Of a stretch of 15,333 nt of DNA, positions 1 to 7,290 are shown one piece after another. The position numbers were made by a program, and so were the translations under genes. The notes under the pieces were generated by a model. It was not told where the DNA came from, searched no databases, and worked only from the letters and a program-made list of their open reading frames with translations. The stretch spans positions 145,037 to 160,369 of the forward strand of contig MU646896.1 of NCBI GenBank assembly GCA_026770585.1. Direction: 5' to 3'. The DNA comes from Baffinella frigidus. Taxonomy: Eukaryota > Cryptophyceae > Cryptomonadales > Baffinellaceae. The first letter of the stretch is position 1. Each line of letters begins with the position of its first letter.

Positions 1-240
1 CCCCCAGCCTGCCGGCGGGGCCCGTCGTGGGTTCGAGGCCACAAGACGCCTTTTCAGGCCGCAAAAAGGTGCTGTTCACTGGACCGCTATCGATTTCGAG
101 GCAAGAGTGGACGTGTAAAGTCGCAACGGGTTCGTGTAGGTAATTCCTGCTAGTGGCATGTTCTGAAATAATCGTGCGTGGTCGTGCGGGCGCTTGAACG
201 TGCGCGGGTGCCCTTTCTGGGCCTCGTTCAGAAATTAGTG
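1..240. other. Unassigned left-edge sequence
   Basis: GC-rich unique-looking sequence. No ARM-like reading, RNA gene or repeat was recognised. If the gene enters from the left, this stretch is probably upstream intron, possibly with an exon I could not identify. Confidence 0.3.
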
Positions 241-770
241 ACTCAACTCTAAACCCTTACCCCTAAACCCCAACCCCTAACCCCGAACCCCTAACTCCTA
301 ACCCCTAACCACTAACCCCTAAACCTTAACCCCAAACCCCTAACCCCTAACCCCTAACCCCTAACCCCTAACCCCTCACCCCTCACCCCTCATCCCTCAC
401 CCCTAACCACTAACCCCTAACCCATAAACCCTCAACCCCATACCCTCAACCCTAAACCCTCAACCCTCAACCCCAAACCCTCAACCCTCAACCCTAAACC
501 CTAAACCCTAAACCCTCAACCTTAAACCCTACACCCCACACCCAAAACCCTAGTCCCTAGTCCTTAAACCCCACACCCCAAATCCCCAACCCCAAACCCC
601 ACACCCCAAACCCTAAACCCCACACCCCAAACCCTAAACCCCAAACCCTCAACCCTAAACACTAAACCCTCAACCCTAATCCCCCATCAAACCTCAGACC
701 CCAGACCCCAAACCCCAAACCCCAACCCCCAACCCCTAAACTTCAACCCCTAACCCCTAAACCCTCAAAG
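241..770. repeat. Degenerate telomere-like tract (CCCCTAA / CCCTAAA / CCCTCAA)
   Basis: About 530 bases of imperfect 7-mers with the C-rich strand on plus. The left part favours CCCCTAA, the middle CCCTCAA and CCCTAAA, and the right part CCCACACC and CCCAAAC variants. It is interstitial, followed by more than 14 kb of gene, so it is not a chromosome end. It lies immediately upstream of the first recognised exon and probably within an intron. Confidence 0.9.
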
Positions 771-835
771 CTGCACCCGACACCAGGCGCAGCAGAACGC
801 GGCAGGAGCTATCGCGCACCTCTCTGTCAACCAGG

Positions 836-838
<3 letters not shown>

Positions 839-888
<50 letters not shown>

Positions 889-1024
889 TTCTCTCTCTCC
901 CTCTCCTTCTCCCTCTCTCTCCCCCCCTCTCTCTCTCGCTCTCTCGCTCTCTCGCTCTCTCCTTTTCTCTCTCGCTCGTTTGCTCTGTCTCGCTCGCCCT
1001 CTCTCTCTCTCTCTCGCTCGCGTG
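839..1024. repeat. CT-rich microsatellite (TCTC)n
   Basis: Nearly pure pyrimidine on plus, with interspersed TCTCGC units. Near-duplicate flanks (about 815-842 and 1020-1050, sharing CACCTCTC-GTCAA-CCAGGTC) sit on both sides, suggesting expansion inside a small duplication. The long Arg/Glu-rich reading on the minus strand is an artefact of this repeat. Confidence 0.9.
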
Positions 1025-1099
1025 CGCCCACCTCTCAGTCAAACCAGGTCCCGCGCCCACTGCCGCCATAACCCTTTCCGCATCAGGTGTCACTTCAAG

Positions 1100-1190
1100 C
1101 TTAGCCCCAATCTTCAACCCTCGACCCTAGACACCAGACCCTGCACTCTGAACCCTGCACCCTCAACCCTCAACCCTCAACCATAACGCA
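1100..1190. repeat. Second telomere-like tract leading into the exon A acceptor
   Basis: Repeated ACCCTCA / ACCCTGC / ACCCTAG units run up to the splice acceptor CATAACGCAG. A C-rich telomere-like tract directly before an exon recurs elsewhere in this gene, for example before exon E. Confidence 0.7.
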
Positions 1191-1191
1191 G

Positions 1192-1299
1192 GCGGCGGAG
1201 AGGGCGATGGCGGGCGAGGATGGGTTGCTGGACGCTCTGGCAGAGCTTCTGGCGTCTCCCGCCATGGAGACGCGCCTCGAGGCCGCGGCTGCTCTCGAG
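1192..1299 (+). CDS. Exon A, ARM-repeat protein
   Basis: The reading after acceptor AACGCAG runs AAERAMAGEDGLLDALAELL and then ASPAMETRLEAAAALE, a typical pair of ARM helices. The next convincing exon (B) begins ALSFSPD, and joining after GAG at 1299 gives AAALE-ALSFSPD, which fits an ARM repeat. That junction needs an intron starting GCATAC, a GC donor, because no GT lies near. An ATG at 1207 could be the start codon, but the five codons before it (AAERA) also look like helix, so I favour an internal exon. If the GC donor is wrong, the open frame continues to a stop near 1443. Confidence 0.65.
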
Positions 1300-1344
1300 G
1301 CATACCTCAAATCTCACCCCTCATCCCTCACACGCTCGACCCAA

Positions 1345-1684
1345 CGCCTTGCTAGTAGTGAGGGGCATCTAATACTTGCCCCCGTGTCGGATCGGTTGCG
1401 CGTGCACGCCTCAATCTCAACCCCAATCTCTTCGCGAACCTGACTACATTTAACCCCTGAAATAAACGATTCTTGGTACACATCCAGACATTTTAACGCC
1501 TTGAAAGTACGAATATTTTAAATTCCTAAAAGGTGTTGGTACACATCTTCATTTGGACGGACATTGACGAATGTAAATATTTCCAGGCCCGGGATGAAAT
1601 CCTCTACATGTGCGATCCATCGCCTTGCCAGTAGTAAGGGGCATCTAAATACGTGCCCCCGCGTCGGATCGATTGCGCGTGCGT
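1345..1684. repeat. Tandem duplication inside intron A-B
   Basis: The segment 1345-1407 (starting CGCCTTGCTAGTAGTGAGG) recurs at 1621-1684 (CGCCTTGCCAGTAGTAAGG) at about 85 percent identity by eye. Each copy is followed by GTCGGATCG-TTGCGCGTG. The intervening bases include two copies of TTGGTACACATC (1483 and 1534 regions). No coding content was recognised. Confidence 0.75.
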
Positions 1685-1761
1685 GCGGATGCTGTTTGTT
1701 GGCGCAGACAATCACACCTCGCGTGGTGTCAATCACGGTGTCTCTCTCGGGTTGGTGGCAG

Positions 1762-1817
1762 GTGCTCTCCCTCTCGCCATACACATCCATGCTCGTGACG
1801 TTCCTCCCGCCCGTGAA
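1762..1817 (+). pseudogene. Echo copy 1 of exon B
   Basis: After the same intron end (GGGTTGGTGGCAG) comes a near copy of exon B reading VLSLSPYTSMLVTFLPPV, compared with ALSFSPDTSKIVAFLPPV in exon B. It lacks the second half of the exon and has no clear donor, so it looks like a decayed duplicate or a cryptic exon. Confidence 0.7.
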
Positions 1818-1853
1818 GGAACCAACATCCAGTAGTCGAATGCGTGGTGGCGG

Positions 1854-1892
1854 GTGCTGTCCTCCTCGCCCGACACGTCCAAGATCGTGGCC
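1854..1892 (+). pseudogene. Echo copy 2 of exon B
   Basis: A shorter copy reads VLSSSPDTSKIVA and is cut off by a small palindrome at 1893-1919. The preceding acceptor is mutated (GGCGG instead of GGCAGG). Confidence 0.65.
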
Positions 1893-1919
1893 GCATATCA
1901 CGCGACGGGCGTGATATGC
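1893..1919. repeat. Small perfect inverted repeat interrupting exon B copy 2
   Basis: GCATATCACGC and GCGTGATATGC are perfect 11-base arms around GACGG. Three GATGCATCC palindromic words follow at 1924-1965. Confidence 0.8.
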
Positions 1920-2022
1920 CGGTGGATGCATCCCGTGGCGATGCATCCGGCCGCGGGATGCATCCGAGAAAATCACACTTCGCGCGGTGTTACTCACGGT
2001 GTCTCTCTCGGGTTGGTGGCAG

Positions 2023-2116
2023 GCGCTCTCCTTCTCGCCAGACACATCCAAGATCGTGGCGTTCCTCCCGCCCGTGATCCCCTCGCTTGCGATCCTTCTC
2101 TCCGACCCGGAGCCAC
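2023..2116 (+). CDS. Exon B, ARM-repeat protein
   Basis: The acceptor is TTGGTGGCAG|GCG and the donor CCAC|GTGACC. The reading is ALSFSPDTSKIVAFLPPV followed by IPSLAILLSDPEP, the end of one ARM repeat and the long third helix of the next. It ends with one base of a codon (c), which completes to Arg with exon C to give SDPEP-R-AKIRATGALQNL. The phase is consistent. Two decayed copies lie upstream. Confidence 0.8.
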
Positions 2117-2230
2117 GTGACCCCCCAACCCCCCCACCTTACTGTCACCTCTCTTTCAGCCCCCGCCCCCCCCCCTACACCGGGTCTTTTTCAGGTACAT
2201 GGGTGTGTGTTGCCATGCGGAGAGAAACTG

Positions 2231-2325
2231 TTCTCTATTTTCTTTGCTGAAGGAATGTGTGCGTACTGTGCTGCACACCGGCCAATCACGGGGCAAGATC
2301 CTGCTATTGCCCCTGTTGTTGCCGC
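2231..2325. repeat. Intronic duplicate, copy 1 (pair of 2874-2967)
   Basis: About 95 bases beginning TTCTCTATTTTCTTTGCTGA, repeated downstream at 2874-2967. Both share GTGTGCGTACTGTGCTGCAC and end with a piece resembling the exon C acceptor and first codons (CCAATCA-GGGGC-AAGAT). Confidence 0.85.
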
Positions 2326-2392
2326 GCCGATGGCCGAAGTGTGGGTACTATCTTCATCGGCCGTAGCACTGACACATGCATCGGTCAATCAG

Positions 2393-2443
2393 GGGCCAAG
2401 ATCCGTGCTACCGGGGCCCTCCAGAACCTCGCGACCGTGCCCG
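2393..2443 (+). CDS. Exon C, ARM-repeat protein
   Basis: The acceptor is GGTCAATCAG|GG and the donor CCCG|GTAAGC, one of only two donors here close to the usual GTAAGT form. The exon reads (R)AKIRATGALQNLATVP, a textbook first and second ARM helix with the Asn of ALQNL. It enters with two bases (gg, completing exon B) and leaves with one (g, completed by AC of exon D to Asp). Confidence 0.85.
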
Positions 2444-2980
2444 GTAAGCTTTCTGGTCAAGCCATTTGACTACTTCCCCCAAGGTTGCTGCAACTATGTA
2501 ATTGTTACTGGAGGACTTTTTGCGGTAGGAAGATGGTTTTCAGACGCTGCCGATCTTCGCTGCCGATCTTCGTAGGTTCTGGTTGCTTGAACGCAGGGAC
2601 CGGTTTCGCACCCCGCTGGAATCCTCTCCACTTCTCCACACATGCCGCAGTGCCAGCACACGCGAGCATGCGAAAAACGCATCTCGTCGGGGTCCTCGGG
2701 TCCTCCAACATTTCTCCCCACGCGGGCGCCAGGCTGGCTCTTGTAAGTTCCCCGGTGCATTCGCTCAAAACGCATTTTGGGGGGCCCTGGCGTTTTTTTG
2801 CATGGTTGTCCCACTTTGGAGCTTGCGAAACGTGAATTCCCCCGGGGTCATCAAACCTTTCTTCACTTGACTGTTCTCTGGTTTCTTTGCTGAAAGAAAG
2901 TGTGCGTACTGTGCTGCACATCGGCCAATCAGGGGCCAAGATGCTGCTATTGACCCTGTTGTTACGAGTGGTGGTGGCAG
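2444..2980. other. Intron C-D
   Basis: This 537-base intron starts GTAAGC and ends GTGGTGGCAG. It holds the second copy of the 95-base duplicate (2874-2967) and an imperfect inverted pair, CATGCGAAAAACGC near 2668 and GCGTTTTTTTGCATG near 2788. No independent gene was recognised. The long minus-strand reading over it and exon D has no recognisable domain. Confidence 0.6.
2874..2967. repeat. Intronic duplicate, copy 2, carrying an exon C start echo
   Basis: Pairs with 2231-2325. At 2931-2944 it contains AG|GGGCCAAGAT, identical to the exon C acceptor and first bases, then diverges to GCTGCTATTG, so it cannot encode the ARM helix. Confidence 0.8.
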
Positions 2981-3041
2981 ACGCCCGGGAAGCGATCGCC
3001 TCGGAGGAGGGCGTCCTCCAAGGCCTGGCCGCCGTTCTCTG
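2981..3041 (+). CDS. Exon D, ARM-repeat protein
   Basis: After GGTGGCAG|AC the reading is (D)AREAIASEEGVLQGLAAVL, joining exon C as NLATVP-D-AREAIASEEG, exactly where an ARM repeat has its loop to the third helix. It ends TCTCTG|GTCCTC with two bases (tg), and exon E supplies g to make Trp. It is one of two exons that do not begin with G. The donor region is repeated downstream in 34-base units. Confidence 0.82.
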
Positions 3042-3235
3042 GTCCTCAAATTCCCAAACCCAAACGTGTTCTCTGGTCCTCAAAATCCAATACTCAAACG
3101 TGTTTTCTGGTCCTCAAAACCCCACACCTAAACTCGTTTTTTGATTCCCAAATCCCAAACCCAAACTCGTTTTCAGAATCTCCAAATCCCAAACCCAAAC
3201 TCGTTCTCGGGTCCTCCAGATCCCAAACCTCCCTC
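3035..3235. repeat. 34-base tandem repeat spanning the exon D donor
   Basis: Six units of about 34 bases start at 3035, 3069, 3103, 3137, 3170 and 3204. The first is half exon, and the form is TTCTCTGGTCCTCAAA then CCCAAACCCAAAC. The donor CTCTG|GTCCTC is preserved in units 1 to 3, so three equivalent donors lie in tandem. Confidence 0.85.
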
Positions 3236-3340
3236 TACCCCAAACCCCAAACCATGAGCCCTGAACCATGCACGCGAACCATGCACGCCAAACCCTACAA
3301 AAACCATGCGAACCATTCACGCTCAACCCTACACGAGCGC
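3236..3340. repeat. Telomere-like to AACCATG-type tract
   Basis: Degenerate units (CCCCAAA, GAACCATGC, AACCCTAC) continue the 34-base repeat region within intron D-E. Confidence 0.6.
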
Positions 3341-3798
3341 GCTCATTGACCCCTCCGACGCACTATCCTCGGTTCGTGCAAGAGGATATCGCAATGCCCC
3401 ACATCTGTTGGAAACTGGTTATTTTATGAAGGCTACTCACCACACAGCGGACTTCGAAAGGATTATTTCGAATAACCCCTAAGCGATAATACCCAGGGCC
3501 CTACAGTAGGCAACCCGTAGGGGCATAGGGGGGATCCTACGGATAAGGAAACTGAAAGGTGGCCTGATGTGGGCCGAAAATCCCTACATAGCCCCCTGCG
3601 GGACTGAGTTACTGTCCTGGTTCGAAGCCAGCCCAATTGGGCAGAGTCTGTGGGATGCTGGGACATGGACCGTGGTAGGCGATGCAGCACCCGTGCACCT
3701 GCCACATCAACCCGTGCACCTGGCACATCAACCCCTGCCACACCTCCCAGTTGCCTGCGACCGCTTCCTTGAAAACTTTCCCTGTGGCCTGCGACAGT
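3341..3798. other. Unique part of intron D-E
   Basis: No ARM reading was recognised. There is a short 21-base tandem repeat at about 3687-3740 (CCCGTGCACCTG-CACATCAA, about 2.5 copies). At 3512-3545 there is a GTAGGGGCATAGG stretch resembling the inner part of the palindrome at 13721-13868. Confidence 0.4.
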
Positions 3799-3986
3799 TA
3801 GAGCTATTCCGGTAGGACTTGTCGCGTTTTCGATTTCGAGACTTCGAGACTTCGAGACTTCATTTGTACCATGAGATTTGAAACGGTGTGTTTTCAAACG
3901 TTTTACGCCCTTAAAAACCTTTTTGAAGTCTGAAATCTTGAAATCTCGAAGTCGAAAACGCGACAAGTCCTACCGGAATAGCTCTA
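3799..3986. mobile_element. 188-bp fold-back element (MITE-like)
   Basis: The terminal arms begin TAGAGCTATTCCGGTAGGAC and end with its reverse complement. Near-perfect arms of about 55 bases reach into a CGAGACTT tandem repeat. The inner part contains ACGTTTTACGCCC. No target duplication was found and no coding capacity exists, so it would be non-autonomous if mobile. Confidence 0.8.
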
Positions 3987-4048
3987 CCATGAAATTTGGG
4001 AGCTCTCGCAGGGAGGGACGCGAGCATTGAATCGCTGAGAGCTTTTGA

Positions 4049-4138
4049 GGGTGGAGGTTCCCAGGAAATTTGGAAGCTCACGCAGGGATCAGAGCTCTTG
4101 CGAGCTGAGAGCTCCAAATTCCCTGGGAACCTCCACCC
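4049..4138. repeat. 90-bp inverted repeat
   Basis: GGGTGGAGGTTCCCAGG at the left pairs with CCTGGGAACCTCCACCC at the right. The arms continue for about 35 bases with small mismatches through AATTTGGA and GAGCTC words. An additional partial copy of the arm (ATGAAATTTGGGAGCTC) lies at about 3989. Confidence 0.85.
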
Positions 4139-4199
4139 CTCTCGTGTTGGAGGTCAAGGTCCGTGCTGTAACTCTGCTTTTCCCATTCTGGACGGCTAA

Positions 4200-4460
4200 A
4201 ATCCTAAACACTAAACCCTAAACCCTAAACCCCAAACCCTAAACCCTAAACCCTAAACCCTTAACCCTAAACCCTAAGACCTAAGACCTAAACCCTAAAC
4301 CCTAAACTATAAACCATAAACCTTACACCATCAACCATCAACCATAAACCATGAACGACACACCCCAAACGATACACCATTAACCATTTATCATGAATCA
4401 TAAATCGTACGCCATAGAACACGAACCATAAACCACAGACCATCAAACCATCAACCCATG
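4200..4460. repeat. Telomere-like tract grading into ACCATAA units
   Basis: It begins with clean CCCTAAA units (about 4205-4310) and shades into AACCATAAACC / AACCATCAACC words up to the exon E acceptor. The orientation (C-rich on plus) matches the other tracts upstream of exons. Confidence 0.9.
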
Positions 4461-4464
4461 CCAG

Positions 4465-4522
4465 GTTGGAGGGCGAGAGCAAGGGGCGGGAGGACGCTGC
4501 TGCAGCTCTCTCGAATCTCGCG
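4465..4522 (+). CDS. Exon E, ARM-repeat protein
   Basis: The acceptor is CCATGCCAG|G and the donor CTCGCG|GTGCCT. The reading (W)LEGESKGREDAAAALSNLA joins exon D as GLAAVL-W-LEGESKG, giving the end of a third ARM helix, an acidic/Gly loop, and the first two helices of the next repeat. It ends in phase 0, and exon F continues NLA-VSDGVRL. The frame is strongly supported by both neighbours. Confidence 0.85.
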
Positions 4523-4586
4523 GTGCCTCTCCTCCCTTCCTTCCACACGAGACTACCCCGGAGGATGGGACCTAAAGGCGCGAGCG

Positions 4587-4700
4587 GGGAGAGAGAGAGG
4601 GTGGGGAGAGAGAGAGGGTGGAGAGAGAGAGAGATAGAGGAGAGAGAGGGGGGGAGGGTAGGAGAGAGAGAGAGGGGGGGGGGGGAGGAGAGAGAGAGAT
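4587..4700. repeat. GA-rich microsatellite
   Basis: A purine tract (GAGAGAG with GGGGG interruptions) in intron E-F. Long Ser/Leu/Pro readings on the minus strand across it are repeat artefacts. Confidence 0.9.
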
Positions 4701-4721
4701 GACGGCGACAGTTGCCTGCAG

Positions 4722-4947
4722 GTATCGGACGGCGTGCATTCGACTTTGAACCGTGTGGTGTGGTGTGTGGTCCGCCTGTGAGGATTCCCCAACCGGTAGG
4801 AACAAGTGGTGCGGGTAGGATGCATTCTGAAGGCGGTGCTTGTGGTATGCCCCACGTGACTTGATCCGTGTACACACACCTGTGGACCGACTGCTGCGTG
4901 CATTCGATATTGAAAGGTGTGTGTAGGTATCGGACGGTGTTCGGCTG
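4722..4947. pseudogene. Echo copies of the exon F start (4722-4738 and 4927-4947)
   Basis: CCTGCAG|GTATCGGACGGCGTGC at 4722 and GTAG|GTATCGGACGGTGTTCGG at 4927 reproduce the exon F acceptor and first codons (VSDGV). Both then diverge. A GCATTCGA-TTGAA word follows or precedes each copy, indicating that the segment was duplicated as a unit. Confidence 0.75.
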
Positions 4948-5072
4948 TTGGAGGCGGGGGCAGGTGGCACGGGTAGGATGCAAGTGGCGCGGGCAGGATG
5001 GCTTCTCAAGGCGCGAGGCGGTGGGGGTGTGCTCGTGCTCAGCACACGAATCTCGCCCAGAAGCAGCACGCT

Positions 5073-5166
5073 GAACACACGAGTCGTGTCGAGGTATCGC
5101 ACGGCGTGCGGTACCTCGACACGACTCGTGTGTTCGTTTCGGTACCTCGACACGACTCGTGTGTTC
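5073..5166. repeat. Perfect 24-base inverted repeat with duplicated right arm, exon F fragment in the loop
   Basis: The left arm 5073-5096 starts GAACACACGAGTCGTG and its perfect reverse complement is present twice, at 5112-5135 and 5143-5166. The 15-base loop of the first hairpin plus the last left-arm bases form AG|GTATCGCACGGCGTGCGG, an exon F start copy with one change. A relative of the arm (GAACACACGCGTCGCGTCC) precedes exon G. Confidence 0.9.
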
Positions 5167-5280
5167 GCACGCCCGGCGTCATTTCCGGGCATACCTGCGC
5201 ACCACCCCCCGCTCGAGCGGGGGTGTGTGCCCCCTCCCCGAACCACCAGCTCCACGGTGTTCGGCTGCGGGGGGCGCGGG
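5167..5280. pseudogene. Scrambled exon F pieces, one inverted
   Basis: 5167-5190 copies an internal part of exon F (GCACGCCCGGCGT then ATTTCCGGGC). 5231-5255 carries the reverse complement of the exon F segment encoding LVELVV (AACCACCAGCTCCAC). From 5256 a sense piece resembling the exon F start (GGTGTTCGGCTGCGG) follows directly. Confidence 0.7.
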
Positions 5281-5343
5281 CAAGTGGCGTGGGTAGGATA
5301 CCCGCGCCACTTCTGAAGGCGGCAGTCCTGCACTTGGTTGCAG

Positions 5344-5469
5344 GTATCGGACGGCGTGCGGCTGCGTGTGGCACGCACGCCCGGCGTGATTTCCGGGCTG
5401 GTGGAGCTGGTGGTGCGGGGCGGGGACAAAGCGCGCTCTGACGCCGCCGCCGCCCTCGGCAACCTTGCG
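5344..5469 (+). CDS. Exon F, ARM-repeat protein
   Basis: The acceptor is TTGGTTGCAG|GTA, the donor CTTGCG|GTTCGT, phase 0 at both ends. The reading is VSDGVRLRVARTPGVISG, then LVELVVRGGDKARSD, then AAAALGNLA. It holds the loop and third helix of one ARM repeat and the start of the next. It joins E (SNLA-VSDG) and G (GNLA-VYAEA) perfectly. Multiple decayed and rearranged copies of its 5' half surround it. Confidence 0.88.
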
Positions 5470-5581
5470 GTTCGTCCTCCCCACTTGGTTTTGTGTCAGA
5501 TACTCTTGCCCCTGTCTGAGAAACACTACCGCCGAGTGGCAACACACGCTGGTGTGCATCAAGATGCCGGTTTGAAGAGGG

Positions 5582-5633
5582 GTCAAAGCGCGCTATGACG
5601 CCGCCGCCGCCCTCGGAAACCTTGCGGTCTTGC
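5582..5633 (+). pseudogene. Echo copy of the exon F 3' end
   Basis: AAAGCGCGCTATGACGCC and the following bases repeat the exon F end (KARYDAAAALGNLAV) with a donor-like GCG|GTCTTG, but without an acceptor or the LVELVV helix. Pieces of the sequence after the donor recur again near 5745 and 5818 (GTCTTG-CCC, CCACTCACTC). Confidence 0.75.
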
Positions 5634-5656
5634 CCTGACCACTCACTCAAAAACTG

Positions 5657-5704
5657 GAAGGGTTCACGGTGGTGCACTCCTACACCATACACCGTGAACC
5701 CTTC
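5657..5704. repeat. 48-bp perfect-armed hairpin
   Basis: GAAGGGTTCACGGTG (5657-5671) pairs with CACCGTGAACCCTTC (5690-5704). The loop is 18 bases. Confidence 0.85.
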
Positions 5705-5908
5705 CCTGAACCCTAAATCCTGAGAGCGGTCGGTGTTTGTGAGGATCTTGTCGTCTTGCCCCGAGTACCCGAGGCGGGCTCGTCCTGGACATGTTCCTGA
5801 CAGTGCACCCCACTACCGCCGCGGTCTTGTCCCCACCACTCACTCCTAAAACCGTGAACCGTGAAAGACGACCACGCAAGAGTGGAGGGCAGAGTGCCGT
5901 GTAGGAAA

Positions 5909-5928
5909 AATAGCCAGATCTGGCTATT
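5909..5928. repeat. 20-base perfect palindrome
   Basis: AATAGCCAGA followed directly by TCTGGCTATT. It lies between two copies of a CCCGA-GCGGGCTCGTCC segment (about 5766 and 5934). Confidence 0.8.
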
Positions 5929-5967
5929 AACGACCCGAAGCGGGCTCGTCCGGGACTAGTTCCACAC

Positions 5968-6108
5968 TAATCTCCATACAAGTATTAATTAATTGCTTTT
6001 GGCGCAACGAAATTTACTACGCACACGCTGAACCATTACTTTTATGAGCAAATCGTGTAGTAATTTTCGTTGCCCAAGAGCAATTAATTAATACTTGTAT
6101 GGAGATTA
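5968..6108. mobile_element. 141-bp fold-back element, family 1, copy 1 (TSD ACAC)
   Basis: The termini are TAATCTCCATACAAGTATTA and its inverse, with arms of about 60 bases. Target duplication ACAC lies at 5964-5967 and 6109-6112. The inner core has GAAATTTACTACG then GTGTAGTAATTTTCG. There is no coding capacity. A second copy of identical length lies at 11731-11871. It sits within intron F-G, away from the splice sites. Confidence 0.9.
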
Positions 6109-6239
6109 ACACATTGCTCTCCAGTACTGCCGCGTGACAACGTGCTTGCAGCAAGATGTCCGTGTGCAGCTAGATGTGCGTGTGTAGCACGAAGCCGGGT
6201 CGTAGCCGCGATCACGGTGTGCGAGGGGGCGGGGCAGCG

Positions 6240-6311
6240 TGCGCGTGACCAGCACGCGAGTCGCGTCCAGGTGTATCGTGCTGAACACACGCGTCGCGTC
6301 CACACGTCCAG
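6240..6311. repeat. Duplicated acceptor region before exon G
   Basis: CGCGAGTCGCGTCCAG|GTGTATC at about 6248-6274 and CGCGTCGCGTCCACACGTCCAG|GTGTACG at 6290-6318 repeat the acceptor and first codons of exon G. The linking GAACACACGCGTCGCG resembles the hairpin arm at 5073. Confidence 0.7.
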
Positions 6312-6514
6312 GTGTACGCCGAGGCGCGCGGAACCATCCTGGACGTGCCGGGCCTCATGTCCGGCATCACGTCCATGATCGCGTCCGGGGAAGAGAAGCA
6401 CGCGGGGGAGGCTGCGTGCTGCCTGCAGAACCTCGCGGTCACGTCCGTGGGGCGGAAGTGCGCGCTGGTGGGGGAGTACGCGCTGTTCCCGGCTCTGGTG
6501 GCGCGTCTCTCTAG
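6312..6514 (+). CDS. Exon G, ARM-repeat protein
   Basis: At 203 bases this is tied with P as the longest complete exon here. The acceptor is ACGTCCAG|GTG and the donor CTCTAG|GTGATG. It encodes VYAEARGTILDVPGLMSG, ITSMIASGEEKHAGEAACCL and QNLAVTSVGRKCALVGEYAL, then FPALVARLS: one complete ARM repeat plus flanking helices, with the conserved Asn in LQNLA. It ends with two bases (ag), completed by g of exon H to Arg. If unspliced, the frame would stop at TGA two codons on (6516-6518), supporting the donor. Confidence 0.9.
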
Positions 6515-6876
6515 GTGATGAAACCCCGAGTGTATTTATCGGACGTGCCCCGTACTAAACTGGGACTCGCCAGTACTAAACTAGGACGCGCCAGTTGGTT
6601 CAGGTCGCCAGTATTTCGAGGCTCGTGACCGTGATTCCCTTTTTTGGTGCGTAAGCGTGATTATCTTTTTTTGGTACTAACTAGAATCTTCTTTAGGGAA
6701 TTGGAGTCAACAAAGTGTGCTGAACGACCTTGGACTCGAAACGAGAGCGGGCTAAGATATTCAAGGTATTTTAAGGATTTCAAATTACCATCATGTATTT
6801 CCAGGAATTTGAATTCGATCGCCTCCCATGCGTCTACCTTAAAATTGAAGGTTTTTCAACTCAAACGGCGTGGCAG
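6515..6876. other. Intron G-H
   Basis: 362 bases, GTGATG to GTGGCAG. It contains two tandem GTACTAAACT-GGAC-CGCCAG units (about 6551-6592), T-rich duplicated GTGATT-CTTTTTTTGGT segments and a TACTAAC word (about 6676) matching the consensus branch-point motif. It is the one long intron in this half without a clear fold-back. Confidence 0.7.
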
Positions 6877-6946
6877 GTGCACGGAGGGCTCGGTTTGTCA
6901 AGAGGACTGTTCCGCCGCGCTGCTCAACCTTCTTGTCGGCGCTTCG
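6877..6946 (+). CDS. Exon H, ARM-repeat protein
   Basis: After GTGGCAG|G the reading (R)CTEGSVCQEDCSAALLNLL continues with VGAS up to TTCG|GTCTGA. It joins exon G as ALVARLS-R-CTEGSV, an ARM third helix, loop and next first helix. It ends in phase 0; an alternative donor, CTT|GTCGGC, four codons earlier is also phase 0. The link to exon I is not resolved: no acceptor in matching phase is obvious before the exon I reading. Confidence 0.75.
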
Positions 6947-7163
6947 GTCTGACTCCCCCCGCACGGATCTTGTCTGTCCAAACAACGATCTTGTCTGTCC
7001 TGTCTTTTTTGCACCCGGGCGCTGACCAGCTAGGGAGGATCAAGTGCGAGACATCACACCTGATGTGGTGACATGATGACACACAGTCGCTCCCACCTTG
7101 ACAGTAAGTTGCAAATCAGATCGGAGATCCCCGAAATCGTATTTTGTTAAAATACTCGCCGCG

Positions 7164-7224
7164 ATGAAATCTGGCGGGGAAATCCTGAAGGACCCGGGGG
7201 TGGTGCAATTCCTCCTCAAAGCAA
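7164..7224 (+). pseudogene. Exon I copy 1
   Basis: ATGAAATCTGGCGGGGAAAT opens a copy reading MKSGGEILKDPGVVQ, followed by FLLKAR instead of DNKKML. The bases before it (CTCGCCGCGATG) resemble the exon I interior CTGGCCGCGATG, as if the copy arose by an end-to-start tandem join. It could be the used exon if an upstream acceptor exists, but its second helix is lost. Confidence 0.6.
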
Positions 7225-7290
7225 GGTCTTCAAAAGTTCACACCCGTATCCTCATGCGGGTCAAAAAAAATACAACCCCCTCCTCCAATC

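Noticed and set aside
241-770. Chromosome end
   Set aside because: The telomere-like tract is degenerate and followed by more than 14 kb containing a gene. The same kind of tract recurs in other introns.
765-1117. Minus-strand Arg/Glu-rich reading frames
   Set aside because: They are translations of the CT/GA microsatellite and have no domain.
1207-1209. ATG at 1207 as the gene's start codon
   Set aside because: It is possible, but the preceding in-frame codons after a good acceptor look like ARM helix, so an internal exon is more likely. Not excluded.
2505-3083. 192-residue minus-strand frame
   Set aside because: It overlaps exon D in antisense and an intronic duplicate. No motif was recognised, and the open frame is expected from high GC.
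4288-5692. Long minus-strand Ser/Leu/Pro and Arg-rich frames
   Set aside because: They span a GA microsatellite, telomere-like repeats and the antisense of exons E and F. No family is recognisable, and the plus-strand ARM reading explains the conserved parts.
5968-6108. Classic introner element that creates the intron
   Set aside because: The element and its 4-bp duplication lie well inside intron F-G. The splice sites are not formed by its ends.
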